In this document: one piece after another, positions 1 to 10,089 of the stretch
Position numbering within the stretch: position 1 is the first letter of the stretch
How the letters are laid out: the number at the start of each line of letters is the position of its first letter
Origin: FEN-1297 sp021817845
Lineage (GTDB): Bacteria; Bacteroidota; Ignavibacteria; Ignavibacteriales; Ignavibacteriaceae
Direction: 5' to 3'
DNA: 64,000 bases
Assembly: GCA_021817845.1 (NCBI GenBank)
Contig: JAKAFW010000019.1
Span: forward strand, 7,596-71,595
Program-made: the position numbers and the translations under genes
The notes under the pieces: model-generated
The model's input: the letters and a program-made list of their open reading frames with translations, nothing else
Told to the model about the DNA's origin: nothing
The model's database searches: none

Positions 1-2
1 CT

Positions 3-2426
3 TCATCTATAATTGAATATGACCTGTCTGGTTTTTCATCCAGCAATATTCAAGTATTTAACGTCTCCGATTTTGCAAATGTAAAATTGATTTCTAATGA
101 TAACATAAGCGGCGGCGACTGCAAATTTCAAGCGCAAGAAACCTCCGGTCATGTATCAAAATATTTTGCTGTAGGTAATGGGAATTATATTACTCCGGTC
201 AACCCTGTACAAATTTCAAATTCAAATATTCATTCAATTCAACCCGGCGCTAAATTTATAATTATTACCGATAAAACATTTGCCGATGCAGCTCAAAGAT
301 TACAGACATACAGAGAAAGCCAAGCCCCTGTGAAAATTTCGACTGATGTAGTGTACATGGACCAGATTTATAATGAATTTTCCTGCGGACAAGTTGATCC
401 TACTGCGCTTAGAGATTTTATTAAATATGCTTATGATAACTGGCAGATAAAACCTCAATATGTTTTGTTCTTTGGTAAAGGTGATTATGATTGTAAAGAT
501 GTCGAAGGTTTCCATCAAAACTTTGTACCGACTTTTGAAAGTATTGAATCTTTTGACCAAATTTATTCCTACAATACAGATGACTATTTTACGGAAGTCG
601 ACGGCAATGATCAGATTATTGATATGGCCTATGGGCGTATAACCGTTACTACTCCTACCGAAGCAAATGACATTGTTACTAAAATTATTCAATATGAAAC
701 CAATAGCGATAAAGGAACGTGGCGAAATTTAATTACCCTTGTCTCAGACGATGGTTGGGCAGATGCCACATACGAAGGCTCCGAGCATACAGCACCTAAT
801 GAATTGCTAGCCAACACAATAATCCCGCCTTCATTTGATTTACAAAAATTATACATGGCTGCTTATCCTGTAGTTTTGACAAGCGTAGGGAAAACAATAC
901 CTGATGGTAACAAAGCTATTGACAATGCAATTAATAACGGCACTCTTATTCTAAATTATGTAGGGCACGGCAATGATCAACAGTGGGCGCATGAATATAT
1001 TTTTGTTGAAAGCACGGATTTTCCACTGCTTCACAATAAGGATTATTTTTTCTTAACGGCGGCTACCTGCGATTTTGGTTATTATGATCGACCAAACATT
1101 CAAAGTGCAGCCGAAGCACTGCTTCTTATGTCAAATGCGGGGGCTATCGGCACATTCTCTTCATCACGTGCCGTTTACTCTTACGATAACCATCAATTGA
1201 TGTACGAATTATTCAAAGATTTGCTCCTCACTCCGCGGGATTCTTCTAACTTACCAATTTCGGTTGGTAAGGCTGTATTTATAACTAAGCAAACTTTTAA
1301 CGATGTTAATTCTCAAAAGTATGAAATACTCGGGGATCCTACACTTAGACTTTTAATTCCGGAATATAACGCTTCCATCGACTCTATCGATGGGCAGAAT
1401 CTAACTACAAATGTTCAAATAAAAGCTTTAAGCCATGTACAAATTAATGGTGAGGTTAGAAAGCCGGATGATTCGCCCTGGACAGATTTTAACGGGCAGG
1501 GTATACTAACAATGTATGATTCTCAAAGACAAATACTTCTTGCTGCAATTTCAAATTTTCCTGAAATTGTACCGGGTGGAGTAATTTTCAACGGTGCAGT
1601 CTCAATTACTAACGGAAAATTCGCAACGAACTTTGTAGTTCCAAAAGATATTTCTTATGAAAATCAAAACGGGAAAGTACTATTATATTTTTACAATAAT
1701 TCCGTTGACGGAATTGGTTTTACTAAAAATATCATTGTCGGCGGGACAGATAGTACCGCGGTAAACAACAACATTGGTCCAAACATTCAAATCTTTTTTG
1801 ACGATACAACTTATACTAATGCAGAGTTAGTCAATCCAAATTCTACTTTAATCGTAAAACTATCCGACGGCAACGGTTTAAATACTACCGGAACAGGCGT
1901 AGGTCATAAGCTTGAAGGTATTTTGAACGACCAGGTAAATAATCCAATTGATTTTACAAACTATTTTACCGGAGATTTAAATGCAGGCGGGCGCTCGGGT
2001 GAAATAAATTATAAGTTGAATAACCTTGATCCTGGAAATTATAAACTTCAAGTTTCCGCATGGGATGTATTTAATAATTACTCGACTAAAACCACGAACT
2101 TTACTGTAGTCAACGGGCAAGGGCTTCAGATTCAGGATGTCTATAATTATCCTGATCCTTTTGCGGGAAGTACCAATTTTACATTTCAACAAAATCTTAG
2201 CCAACCGTTGGACGTGACAATTAGAATTTACACCGTTGCCGGAAGGTTAATCCGCCAACTCGAACAAAATTACGTGAACGACAAATTTGTAAAAATATTT
2301 TGGGACGGAAGAGATCAAAATGGAGATGTGCTTGCAAACGGGACTTACTTCTATAAAATAATGGTTAAAACTGTTGACGGAAGTTACTCGAAAAGCGTTT
2401 TAGGCAAGATGGCTATAATTAGATAA
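3..2426 (+). CDS. porU: Type IX secretion sortase PorU (5' partial)
   Basis: The reading frame is open from the left edge, so the N-terminus is missing; the first internal start-like codon is a TTG at 87. The protein is a C25 (gingipain-type) cysteine peptidase: a VGHGND motif carries the catalytic His (codon 966-968) and a TAATCDFG motif carries the catalytic Cys (codon 1068-1070). The last ~90 residues form a FlgD/T9SS-like C-terminal beta domain (NYPDPF, then WDGRDQNG and GTYFYK). PorU is the known outer-membrane sortase that removes the C-terminal signal of type IX cargo and attaches the cargo to the surface. Adjacent porV supports the call. A MITE sits directly on its stop codon. PorU is more likely than a cargo gingipain because of this neighbourhood and the short C-terminal domain. 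Confidence 0.87.
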   Translation, partial: SSIIEYDLSGFSSSNIQVFNVSDFANVKLISNDNISGGDCKFQAQETSGHVSKYFAVGNGNYITPVNPVQISNSNIHSIQPGAKFIIITDKTFADAAQRLQTYRESQAPVKISTDVVYMDQIYNEFSCGQVDPTALRDFIKYAYDNWQIKPQYVLFFGKGDYDCKDVEGFHQNFVPTFESIESFDQIYSYNTDDYFTEVDGNDQIIDMAYGRITVTTPTEANDIVTKIIQYETNSDKGTWRNLITLVSDDGWADATYEGSEHTAPNELLANTIIPPSFDLQKLYMAAYPVVLTSVGKTIPDGNKAIDNAINNGTLILNYVGHGNDQQWAHEYIFVESTDFPLLHNKDYFFLTAATCDFGYYDRPNIQSAAEALLLMSNAGAIGTFSSSRAVYSYDNHQLMYELFKDLLLTPRDSSNLPISVGKAVFITKQTFNDVNSQKYEILGDPTLRLLIPEYNASIDSIDGQNLTTNVQIKALSHVQINGEVRKPDDSPWTDFNGQGILTMYDSQRQILLAAISNFPEIVPGGVIFNGAVSITNGKFATNFVVPKDISYENQNGKVLLYFYNNSVDGIGFTKNIIVGGTDSTAVNNNIGPNIQIFFDDTTYTNAELVNPNSTLIVKLSDGNGLNTTGTGVGHKLEGILNDQVNNPIDFTNYFTGDLNAGGRSGEINYKLNNLDPGNYKLQVSAWDVFNNYSTKTTNFTVVNGQGLQIQDVYNYPDPFAGSTNFTFQQNLSQPLDVTIRIYTVAGRLIRQLEQNYVNDKFVKIFWDGRDQNGDVLANGTYFYKIMVKTVDGSYSKSVLGKMAIIR

Positions 2427-2428
2427 GA

Positions 2429-2525
2429 GGGCACTTCTAAAAACTATCTTATATAAAAATTTAACGCAAAGAACGCAAAGAATACGCAACGTTCGCAGAG
2501 AATATAGAAGTTTTTAGAAGTGCCC
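2429..2525. mobile_element. 97-bp MITE, copy 1, with 4-bp target duplication
   Basis: Perfect 17-bp terminal inverted repeats, GGGCACTTCTAAAAACT at 2429-2445 and its reverse complement at 2509-2525, flank a core containing ACGCAAAGAACGCAAAG. The element is bounded by AAGA on both sides (2425-2428 and 2526-2529). A second 97-bp copy lies at 46113-46209 and differs at only four positions. There is no coding capacity. The left target duplication overlaps the porU stop codon (TAA at 2424-2426), so the insertion left the porU reading frame unchanged. Confidence 0.85.
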
Positions 2526-2627
2526 AAGAGTAATAAAAAAGAGTGCTATAATTTTTATTTTTTAATACATGAATTAAAAATTTAATTTAACATACACAAG
2601 AAAATATATTATCGGAGGAAAACTTAT

Positions 2628-3800
2628 ATGAAAATGATTCTCAGGCTGTTGATGGTCGGCATGATATTTTTAATATTACAAAAGACAATGTTTGCTCAAG
2701 AAACCACTGCTGTACCATTTTTGCTTGTAGCTCCAGATTCAAGAGCTGGCGCAATGGGCGAGTCAGGCGCCGGTTTGGCAGATAACTCTGCTGCAATTTA
2801 TTGGAACCCTGCCGGTATTGCTTTTACTAAAAACAATGAAGTAAGCATTACTCATAGTAAATGGCTACCCCAATTTAATTTGGATATTTTTTATGACTAT
2901 CTGACTTATATGCAATATATGCCCGATTTAAACGGAAGTATTACTGCTAGTTTAACTTACATGAATTACGGACAATTTATTAGAACCGGTCCGGATTCTC
3001 CTACACCTATAGGAACTTTCACTTCCTTTGATGCGGCTATGACAGTTGGATATGCTACACAACTTTCAAGCGATTGGGGAGTGGGCGTTAACTTTAGAAT
3101 AATTTACAGCCGGCTTTCAGACCAACCAACCGCAGAGGAACAAGGACGCGGTGTTGCTACTTCTGTTAGCTTCGACGTTGGCGGTATGTGGAGACCTGCG
3201 AAATTAGTCCTTCCCTTCATCAATACAGACATCGGTGGTAAACTTAGTATCGGGTTGAACCTTAGCAACCTTGGTCCAAAAATGTATTATATTGATCGTG
3301 CCCAAGCAGATCCTATACCTACTAATTTTAGATTAGGTTTTGCATATGAAGTATTTAAAGATGAATATAATTCTTTAGTATACACATTGGATTTCAACAA
3401 GCTCTTAGTAAGTCAAATTTTAAATGCAGACAGTACCGTTACGACCCGCCAATTTTATCAGGCAATTTTTTCTTCATGGACAGATCAATCTCTTAGCAAT
3501 GAATTTCAAACCATCCAAACCTCAACCGGAGTTGAATATTGGTATGGAAAACCCGGTGATTTTCTTTTTGCCATTAGAGCAGGTTTCTTTTATGAAGATC
3601 CAAATCACGGAAATCGTAAATTTATAACTTTCGGTGCCGGAATTAGGTATGATATTTATGGTTTCGATTTTAGTTACATCTCAACTTCAGTTTTCCCGGG
3701 AGGCGAGGCTTCGCCGCTTGCAAATACTTTAAGATTTACTCTTTCCGTTGGTTGGGGAGGTTCTGCAACTACATACAGAGGAATTCCGAGAGGTATCTAA
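2628..3800 (+). CDS. porV: Type IX secretion outer-membrane protein PorV
   Basis: The 390-residue protein has a signal peptide ending near FAQ (residue ~23) and the PorV/LptO N-terminal signature: APDSRAGAMGESGAG, then SAAIYWNPAGIAF. The rest is alternating beta strands typical of a FadL-like outer-membrane barrel. Length matches the family. PorV is the known shuttle that carries type IX cargo from the translocon to the PorU sortase. GGAGG at 2614-2618, nine bases before the ATG, fixes the start. It follows porU, the order usual in this lineage, with a MITE between them. Confidence 0.9.
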   Translation: MKMILRLLMVGMIFLILQKTMFAQETTAVPFLLVAPDSRAGAMGESGAGLADNSAAIYWNPAGIAFTKNNEVSITHSKWLPQFNLDIFYDYLTYMQYMPDLNGSITASLTYMNYGQFIRTGPDSPTPIGTFTSFDAAMTVGYATQLSSDWGVGVNFRIIYSRLSDQPTAEEQGRGVATSVSFDVGGMWRPAKLVLPFINTDIGGKLSIGLNLSNLGPKMYYIDRAQADPIPTNFRLGFAYEVFKDEYNSLVYTLDFNKLLVSQILNADSTVTTRQFYQAIFSSWTDQSLSNEFQTIQTSTGVEYWYGKPGDFLFAIRAGFFYEDPNHGNRKFITFGAGIRYDIYGFDFSYISTSVFPGGEASPLANTLRFTLSVGWGGSATTYRGIPRGI

Positions 3801-3806
3801 TATTTT

Positions 3807-6800
3807 ATGCTTAAAAAATTATTCCTCCTTTCTGCAGTAATTTTTAGTTTGGGTAGGATTTCTGCCCAAACTTTTATTGGAAATCTTAATCCATTCCCGG
3901 AAAAAGCAGCAATTAAAATTACCGGAGCTCAGGATACTCTGAATATACTTGCCGTCATGGTTGAGTTTCAACCGGATAAAGATGCGGCTACATCAGGTAA
4001 TGGCAAATTTGGCACTATCTATTCTCAAAATTATGGGAATACTATTCTTGATCCATTGCCGCATGATATAAATTATTTTGAAGATCATCTTGAATTTGTT
4101 AAAAATTATTTTGAAAAAGTTTCAAATGGGAAACTAATTATAAAATATACCGTGCTACCGAATATAATTACAGTCTCACAGATGATGCGAAATTATTCTC
4201 CTTTATCTAATTCATCTGACTTCACTTCGCTTGCAAATTTTTCAAAAGAAGTTTGGAGCGATGCCGATTCAATGTATCCCGGATTTGATTTTAGCAAATA
4301 TCAGCTTTTTACAATTTTCCATGCCGGGGTTGGGCGTGATATTACCTTGCCGGGAAGTCTTGGAACTGAAAGGGACTTACCTTCAATTTATCTTAGCCCC
4401 AAAGCTCTTCAAAATATATTTGGAAGTAATTTCAACGGATTTCCAGTTGACAAGAATTCATTTCTTATAAAAAATAGTTTAATAATGCCTGAAACTGAGA
4501 GTAGGGAAGAGTCAGTGCTAAATGGTAATGTTTTGTTCCAGGTTACTATTAACGGGTTGCTGGCTGCAAGTGTCGGAAGTTATCTTGGTCTCCCGGATTT
4601 ATTTGACACTAAGACAGGGTTAAGTGCAATAGGAAGGTTTGGTTTAATGGATGGGCAATCAATCTTTGCATACAGCGGAGCTTTTCCTCCTGAACCGTCT
4701 GCCTGGGAAAAAATTTACTTGGGTTGGGCGACACCCGTTACAATAAATCCCGGAAACTTTAATATTAATTTAGCAACTCAAGTTTCTGCATTGCAGTCTG
4801 ACACTACAATCCTTAAGGTGCCGATAAATTCAACCGAATATTTTCTCTTAGAAAACCGTCAGCGCGATGCAAACCATGATGGCGCAAGGATTACTTATGT
4901 CCTGGGGGGAAATACTTATACAAAAACATTTTATCATGATACTACCACTTTTATGAATTCCGAAACAGATTCTCTTACCGGTGTTATTACAGACGTTGAT
5001 GAATTCGATTGGGCATTACCAGGACAGATTGACGATACTTCAAATTACGGCGGAGGAATTATAATTTGGCACATAGACGACAATGTTATTAACTCTAACC
5101 TTGCCTCTAATACTATAAATGCAGACCCAAATCATCGCGGGGTAAATTTGATAGAAGCGAGCGGAATTCCTGAGATCGGTCAAACATTTACAGACCTTTT
5201 GGGAAATACCATAATTGGCGAAGGGTCTTACCAGGATTACTGGTATGCTAATAATTCTGCGTTTTTTTATAGAAATATTTTTTCTAAAGATTCACGCCCC
5301 AACAGTAATACTAATTCCGGGGCTAATAGCTTGATCACTATATCAAATTTTTCTGCATCGTCAGACAAAATGAATTTCAATATTACTTATGGTGATTCTT
5401 TAATTAAGCCAATTTTTTCAAAACAACTGAACCTTTCATCCGGTCCGGATAATCTTAATGTTATTGAAAAGAACGGCGGGCTTAATTTTAATCTGATCTC
5501 TTCAGGAACTTTGAATATAGTCGACAGCTTAGGGGTCATTGAAAAATCTATCCCGAATTTTTCATCTTACAAGACGGCTTCAATGAATTTGAACGGTGTT
5601 GAATATACTCTCGGTACAAAAGATTCTTCGCTGAATGTTTATATGAATGACGGAACAAGCACGTACCTCGGGTCGGTTAATGTCGGAGACCTTGTTGCCA
5701 GTTCTCCAGTGATTTTTCAACCAAATAATGGTGCTAAAGAAATTTTAGTTGGCACTTCTTATGGTAATTTGAATATATATTCGTTTGGCTCTTTGCCAAA
5801 TAATAATCCGGCATTAGCATCTGTAGACAGCACCGGGCGCGGATTTATTCAGGTTTCTCAAATTTGTACTGATAATAATTATTATACTTTTGGCGGAAAA
5901 TTTATAGGTGTTTCTACTGCTAATTATCCCTCAAATGCTCCGACTTATATAATATATGATAATTACGATAAATCATATTACGGGAAGTCAGGCAGCTTAA
6001 TTCAATTAGCTTTAACAAAGGATGCAAATGCTAATGAAACTGAAATTGCTCTTTTAACAGGAAATGTATTTGATATTGTGAGCAATGGAAAATTGATCCA
6101 AGAATTTAAAATTACTTCAACTGATACAATTAAATCTTTTGCACTTGCAGATCTAAAACAAGACGGCGGAAACTACATTGTATTTACAAATGGAAATGAA
6201 ATAGACGCAGTTAATTTACAAGGCTCAAGCGCTGATAATTTTCCCTTTGCAGATCCCCAAGTAATTGGTTTCACAGGGGTGCCAGTTTGTGCCGATTTTT
6301 ATGGTGATGGTAAATCTGAGGTTATAGCAACAACAATCGACGGTAGAATTTATGCGATTGACGGAGGGACGGGGAAAGTTGTTCCAGGATTTCCTATCTC
6401 GAGCGGTTCCCAATTAACATCGACAGCGGCAATATTTGTAGAGAACGGAAGACTTTCTATTGCTGCAATAAATCAGCAGAATAATTTTGCTGCTTGGAAT
6501 ATAGGCGCTGATGCAGGTAAAATTTTCTGGGCTGAAGAAAATGGAAACAGTTTTAATACATCCTTCACTGGCTTAGCTCAAAATCAAAATTATGTAAACC
6601 AATTTTTCCCTTCTAACCGGGCTTATAATTATCCAAATCCCGTATACGGAAATGAAACGAAAATAAGATATTATGTTTCAGAAGACTCCCAAATCGACAT
6701 TAAGATTTTTGATCTTGCAGGAGACTATGTCGCTGACTTAAAAGGTACTGCACGAGGCGGATTTGATAACGAAACTACCTGGAATGTAAGCAATATTCAA

Positions 6801-6887
6801 AGCGGAGTTTATCTTGCGCATATTCAAGCAACCGGGGCGAGCGGAAAGACCGAAAGTAACATTATCAAAATTGCTGTAGTTAAGTAA
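3807..6887 (+). CDS. Secreted M6-like protein with lost catalytic residues and T9SS C-terminal domain
   Basis: The 1026-residue protein has a signal peptide (cleavage after SAQ near residue 21), then a region like the M6/immune-inhibitor-A peptidases. The peptidase landmark YLGLPDLFDT is followed by GRFGLMDG, but the expected HExxH just before it reads A254-S255-V-G-S258, so both histidines and the glutamate are absent. A central beta-rich part includes FG-GAP-like repeats (DFYGDGKSEVIAT, DGRIYAIDGGTG near residues 830-850). The final ~85 residues are a type A T9SS sorting domain (NYPNPV start, GVYLAHIQ). It starts six bases after porV. I infer a secreted, surface-attached, non-catalytic protein; function unknown. 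Confidence 0.8.
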   Translation: MLKKLFLLSAVIFSLGRISAQTFIGNLNPFPEKAAIKITGAQDTLNILAVMVEFQPDKDAATSGNGKFGTIYSQNYGNTILDPLPHDINYFEDHLEFVKNYFEKVSNGKLIIKYTVLPNIITVSQMMRNYSPLSNSSDFTSLANFSKEVWSDADSMYPGFDFSKYQLFTIFHAGVGRDITLPGSLGTERDLPSIYLSPKALQNIFGSNFNGFPVDKNSFLIKNSLIMPETESREESVLNGNVLFQVTINGLLAASVGSYLGLPDLFDTKTGLSAIGRFGLMDGQSIFAYSGAFPPEPSAWEKIYLGWATPVTINPGNFNINLATQVSALQSDTTILKVPINSTEYFLLENRQRDANHDGARITYVLGGNTYTKTFYHDTTTFMNSETDSLTGVITDVDEFDWALPGQIDDTSNYGGGIIIWHIDDNVINSNLASNTINADPNHRGVNLIEASGIPEIGQTFTDLLGNTIIGEGSYQDYWYANNSAFFYRNIFSKDSRPNSNTNSGANSLITISNFSASSDKMNFNITYGDSLIKPIFSKQLNLSSGPDNLNVIEKNGGLNFNLISSGTLNIVDSLGVIEKSIPNFSSYKTASMNLNGVEYTLGTKDSSLNVYMNDGTSTYLGSVNVGDLVASSPVIFQPNNGAKEILVGTSYGNLNIYSFGSLPNNNPALASVDSTGRGFIQVSQICTDNNYYTFGGKFIGVSTANYPSNAPTYIIYDNYDKSYYGKSGSLIQLALTKDANANETEIALLTGNVFDIVSNGKLIQEFKITSTDTIKSFALADLKQDGGNYIVFTNGNEIDAVNLQGSSADNFPFADPQVIGFTGVPVCADFYGDGKSEVIATTIDGRIYAIDGGTGKVVPGFPISSGSQLTSTAAIFVENGRLSIAAINQQNNFAAWNIGADAGKIFWAEENGNSFNTSFTGLAQNQNYVNQFFPSNRAYNYPNPVYGNETKIRYYVSEDSQIDIKIFDLAGDYVADLKGTARGGFDNETTWNVSNIQSGVYLAHIQATGASGKTESNIIKIAVVK

Positions 6888-6945
6888 AAATAAAATGCGG
6901 ATTAAATTTTGATATTATCTATTTCAACAAACAAGATTTTTATTT

Positions 6946-9900
6946 ATGTCTAAAATTCTTTTAGCCGTTGCTGCGTTTTTTCTTATTCAAACCGCAGCCT
7001 TTGCACAGTTTACTGATTTTCATCCTGAATTGAAGTGGTACACAATCAAAGGGAAATATTGTGAAGTCCACTTTCACAGTGGTGCCGAAAGAACTGCTCG
7101 CGTTGTCGCAAAAATTGCAGATGAAGTAATTCCTGTGTTGGAATCTCTCTATGATTACAAGCCCGGTACAATTCATTATGTCATTAAAGATATAGATGAT
7201 TACTCCAATGGAGCTACATACTTTTTTGACAACAAAATTGAAATCTGGACAAGTGCATTAGATTTCGATTTACGAGGTGCTCACAACTGGTTAAGAAATG
7301 TGATCTCCCACGAGACAACCCACATGGTACAGATTCAATCCGCCCTTAAGATGCCGCGTACGGTTCCTGCATTTTTTTTGCAAGTTCTTAATTATGAAGA
7401 TGAACGCCGTCCCGATATTCTGTATGGATACCCTAATGTTATCGTCTCATATCCCATAGCTGCTATAAATGTCCCTTCCTGGTTTGCCGAAGGCACGGCG
7501 CAATATATGAGAAAAGAATTTAATTACGACAATTGGGATACGCACCGCGATATGGTTTTGAGATGCTACGCGCTTGACGGAAATATGTTGACATGGAATC
7601 AAATGGGTGTTTTCGACAAAACAAGTTTAGGTAATGAATCGGTTTACAATTCCGGTTTTGCATTAACAAGATACATTTCGCAAAAGTATGGTGAAGATAA
7701 ACTTGAAAAAATTAGCCGCGCTTTGGGAAAGCTAGGTGTTTTTACTATTGACGCTGCTTTCAAAGATGTGCTTGGCAAAGACGGAAATCAAATATATGGT
7801 GAGTGGCGCAGTTTCGTAACTAAAAGCTATAAAGAAAGGATGAAAAAAGTTCTTGCAGATTCCGTCGAAGGTAAAATTATTTCGGGCGTTGGATTCGGAA
7901 ATTTCTATCCGGTTTATTCACCCGATGGCTCAAAGTTCGTTTATATTTCAAATAAGAATAATGATTATTTTGGAATCGCCGGAATTTATCTGTACGATCT
8001 TAAAACAAATAAAGAGAAAGAAATTGTTTCCGGAGTTAATTCTACTGTTAGTTGGGTAGCGGGAAAGAATGAAATTATTTATGCAAAGCTTACCGACAAT
8101 AATCCGGATTGGTATAATGTTCACGATTTGTACTCATACAATATTGATAAAGATAAAGAAACGAGATTAACCCACGACTTGCGCGCTAATCAGCCGTTTG
8201 TCTCACATAATGGGAAGAAGATAGTTTTCCTTTTTGAGAAAGACGGAACGACAAATCTTGCGACTGTCGACATCAATGGAAAAAATTATAAACAGCTAAC
8301 TACATTCCGAAATGGCGAACAGGTTTATGACCCGAAATTTTCACCTGACGATAAATCTATAATTTTTGACTATTCTTATGCAAATAACAGGAGTATTGCA
8401 AGGATTGATTCCGATGGTAAAAATTTCACATTTGTTGTGAAGACCAATCACGATAATAGAAATCCTGTTTATGATAAAAACGGAGATTTAATTTATTGCT
8501 CCGATTCAACCGGAATTTTTAATCTTTATTCATATAATATAAAAACAGGTGTGCAGAATCAATTAACTAATGTTGTAGGCGGAGCCTTTATGCCGGCTAT
8601 TGATGACAGCGGTAATATCCTATACTCAGGCTATACTTCAACCGGATTTAAGATTTTCAAAATTACACCGACTGAAGAAAAGAATGTCATCAAAGGCGAT
8701 AGCTACGAGTGGATAAATGATCCTCCACTTGACAAAGATAAACCTAAAGGCGACTTGTCAAAGTTTGATATGGCAAGGCTTATCCACTACAATGACTATA
8801 ACGTTCCTGATTACAAAAAGGAAGACTACACAGGCACGTTTACCAAACTTTCTTTTTATCCTTTTATCCGGTTTGATAATTATAATACTACAAATAATTT
8901 CTTTGAAAAGATTAAACCAGGCGTTTATGTTTCTTCAACAGATATGTTAAACCGGTACTCTCTTTTTGCCGGAGCGGACATAAACTCCCGTCTTGAGCGA
9001 GATTTGTTCTTTATCTTCAACTATCGTAATAAAATTCCTCTATTGTTTGATATGGGAATAAAACCTGAGTTGTCACTGGAAGTTTACAATATTAGCAGAG
9101 ATGCAAACTCAAGCATAGGCTTTACTCCTGATACGGTGAATAATATTGTACAATACTCATATACTGTTCCTGCTGATGTTTCATATAATCTTTTTGAATT
9201 TGATCTTGCCGCTTCACAAAGAATTTTTACGCGTCAACAAAACCTGGAATTGCGATTTATTTTTAGCAGTTATTCGGCAAATCTAGGTAGCTTTATTTTG
9301 CCCGATCAAACTCTTTATCCTGCTACTTCAGATAATTATTTGATCGGAAGAAATATTCAATTAAAATATACTCTTAATGCAATTGAACCTACGGTTGATG
9401 AAGAGATTAATCCTATCGGCGCACAAGTTGATCTTACATATAATTATGAATTTGATAAATTTAACTCAGATGGTAGCTACACTGTAAGTAACGGATTTTT
9501 GCAGGACGTATATAATAATTATGATTTTAACCGTTTAGAGCTGAACTCGAAAATTCACTTCAAACTATGGGGTGAAAATACATTAACGACTAAAGTACGG
9601 TTTGGCGCAATATTGGGGAAAACAGTTCCGGACTTTTTCGATTATTATCTGGGCGGCTTGATAGGAATGAGAGCCTACCCATTTTATTCGATAAGCGGAA
9701 ATAAAGTCGGCTGGTTTAATCTTACTTACCGGTTTCCAGTATTTAAGAATATTGACACACGTGTTGGTCAGCTTTATATCGATAAAATATTTATGTCGGT
9801 GTATGGTGATATTGGAAACGCATGGAATGCAAGCGCTACAAATTTAAAGGGTTTCAAAAAGGGAGCAGGAGCAGAAATTAGAATTCATATGAATTCATAT

Positions 9901-10038
9901 TACGTTTTTCCTACCGACCTCTTCTTTGATGCTTCTTACGGTTTTGACAAATTTTCAAGGGATGTACGTGGCGATATCGTCACTTACGGTAAAGAATGGC
10001 GATTCTACGGTGGGATTATGTTTGGCTTTGATATTTAG
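6946..10038 (+). CDS. Secreted metallopeptidase / TolB-like propeller / surface-antigen barrel protein
   Basis: The 1030-residue protein has a signal peptide ending at AFA/Q (residue ~20). Residues ~30-290 form a peptidase-MA-like domain with HETTH (H122, E123, H126) and a downstream WFAEGTAQY carrying the likely third ligand E182. Residues ~310-590 contain TolB/WD40-like beta-propeller repeats (YSPDGSKFVYIS, FSPDDKSIIFDY). The C-terminal ~350 residues resemble a BamA/TamA-type barrel (YLGGLIGMRAYPFYS, GDIGNAW). Known families of this layout are outer-membrane associated. Substrate and role are unknown; the zinc-binding motif looks intact, unlike the preceding gene. Confidence 0.8.
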   Translation: MSKILLAVAAFFLIQTAAFAQFTDFHPELKWYTIKGKYCEVHFHSGAERTARVVAKIADEVIPVLESLYDYKPGTIHYVIKDIDDYSNGATYFFDNKIEIWTSALDFDLRGAHNWLRNVISHETTHMVQIQSALKMPRTVPAFFLQVLNYEDERRPDILYGYPNVIVSYPIAAINVPSWFAEGTAQYMRKEFNYDNWDTHRDMVLRCYALDGNMLTWNQMGVFDKTSLGNESVYNSGFALTRYISQKYGEDKLEKISRALGKLGVFTIDAAFKDVLGKDGNQIYGEWRSFVTKSYKERMKKVLADSVEGKIISGVGFGNFYPVYSPDGSKFVYISNKNNDYFGIAGIYLYDLKTNKEKEIVSGVNSTVSWVAGKNEIIYAKLTDNNPDWYNVHDLYSYNIDKDKETRLTHDLRANQPFVSHNGKKIVFLFEKDGTTNLATVDINGKNYKQLTTFRNGEQVYDPKFSPDDKSIIFDYSYANNRSIARIDSDGKNFTFVVKTNHDNRNPVYDKNGDLIYCSDSTGIFNLYSYNIKTGVQNQLTNVVGGAFMPAIDDSGNILYSGYTSTGFKIFKITPTEEKNVIKGDSYEWINDPPLDKDKPKGDLSKFDMARLIHYNDYNVPDYKKEDYTGTFTKLSFYPFIRFDNYNTTNNFFEKIKPGVYVSSTDMLNRYSLFAGADINSRLERDLFFIFNYRNKIPLLFDMGIKPELSLEVYNISRDANSSIGFTPDTVNNIVQYSYTVPADVSYNLFEFDLAASQRIFTRQQNLELRFIFSSYSANLGSFILPDQTLYPATSDNYLIGRNIQLKYTLNAIEPTVDEEINPIGAQVDLTYNYEFDKFNSDGSYTVSNGFLQDVYNNYDFNRLELNSKIHFKLWGENTLTTKVRFGAILGKTVPDFFDYYLGGLIGMRAYPFYSISGNKVGWFNLTYRFPVFKNIDTRVGQLYIDKIFMSVYGDIGNAWNASATNLKGFKKGAGAEIRIHMNSYYVFPTDLFFDASYGFDKFSRDVRGDIVTYGKEWRFYGGIMFGFDI

Positions 10039-10089
10039 ATTTTTTGTAAATAAATTTTTAATAACATTCTTGATAGTTAAGGAAAAAAA

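Noticed and set aside
300..692. A 130-codon - strand frame inside porU
   Set aside because: It is the shadow of a strong coding region with catalytic motifs on the + strand and shows no family features.
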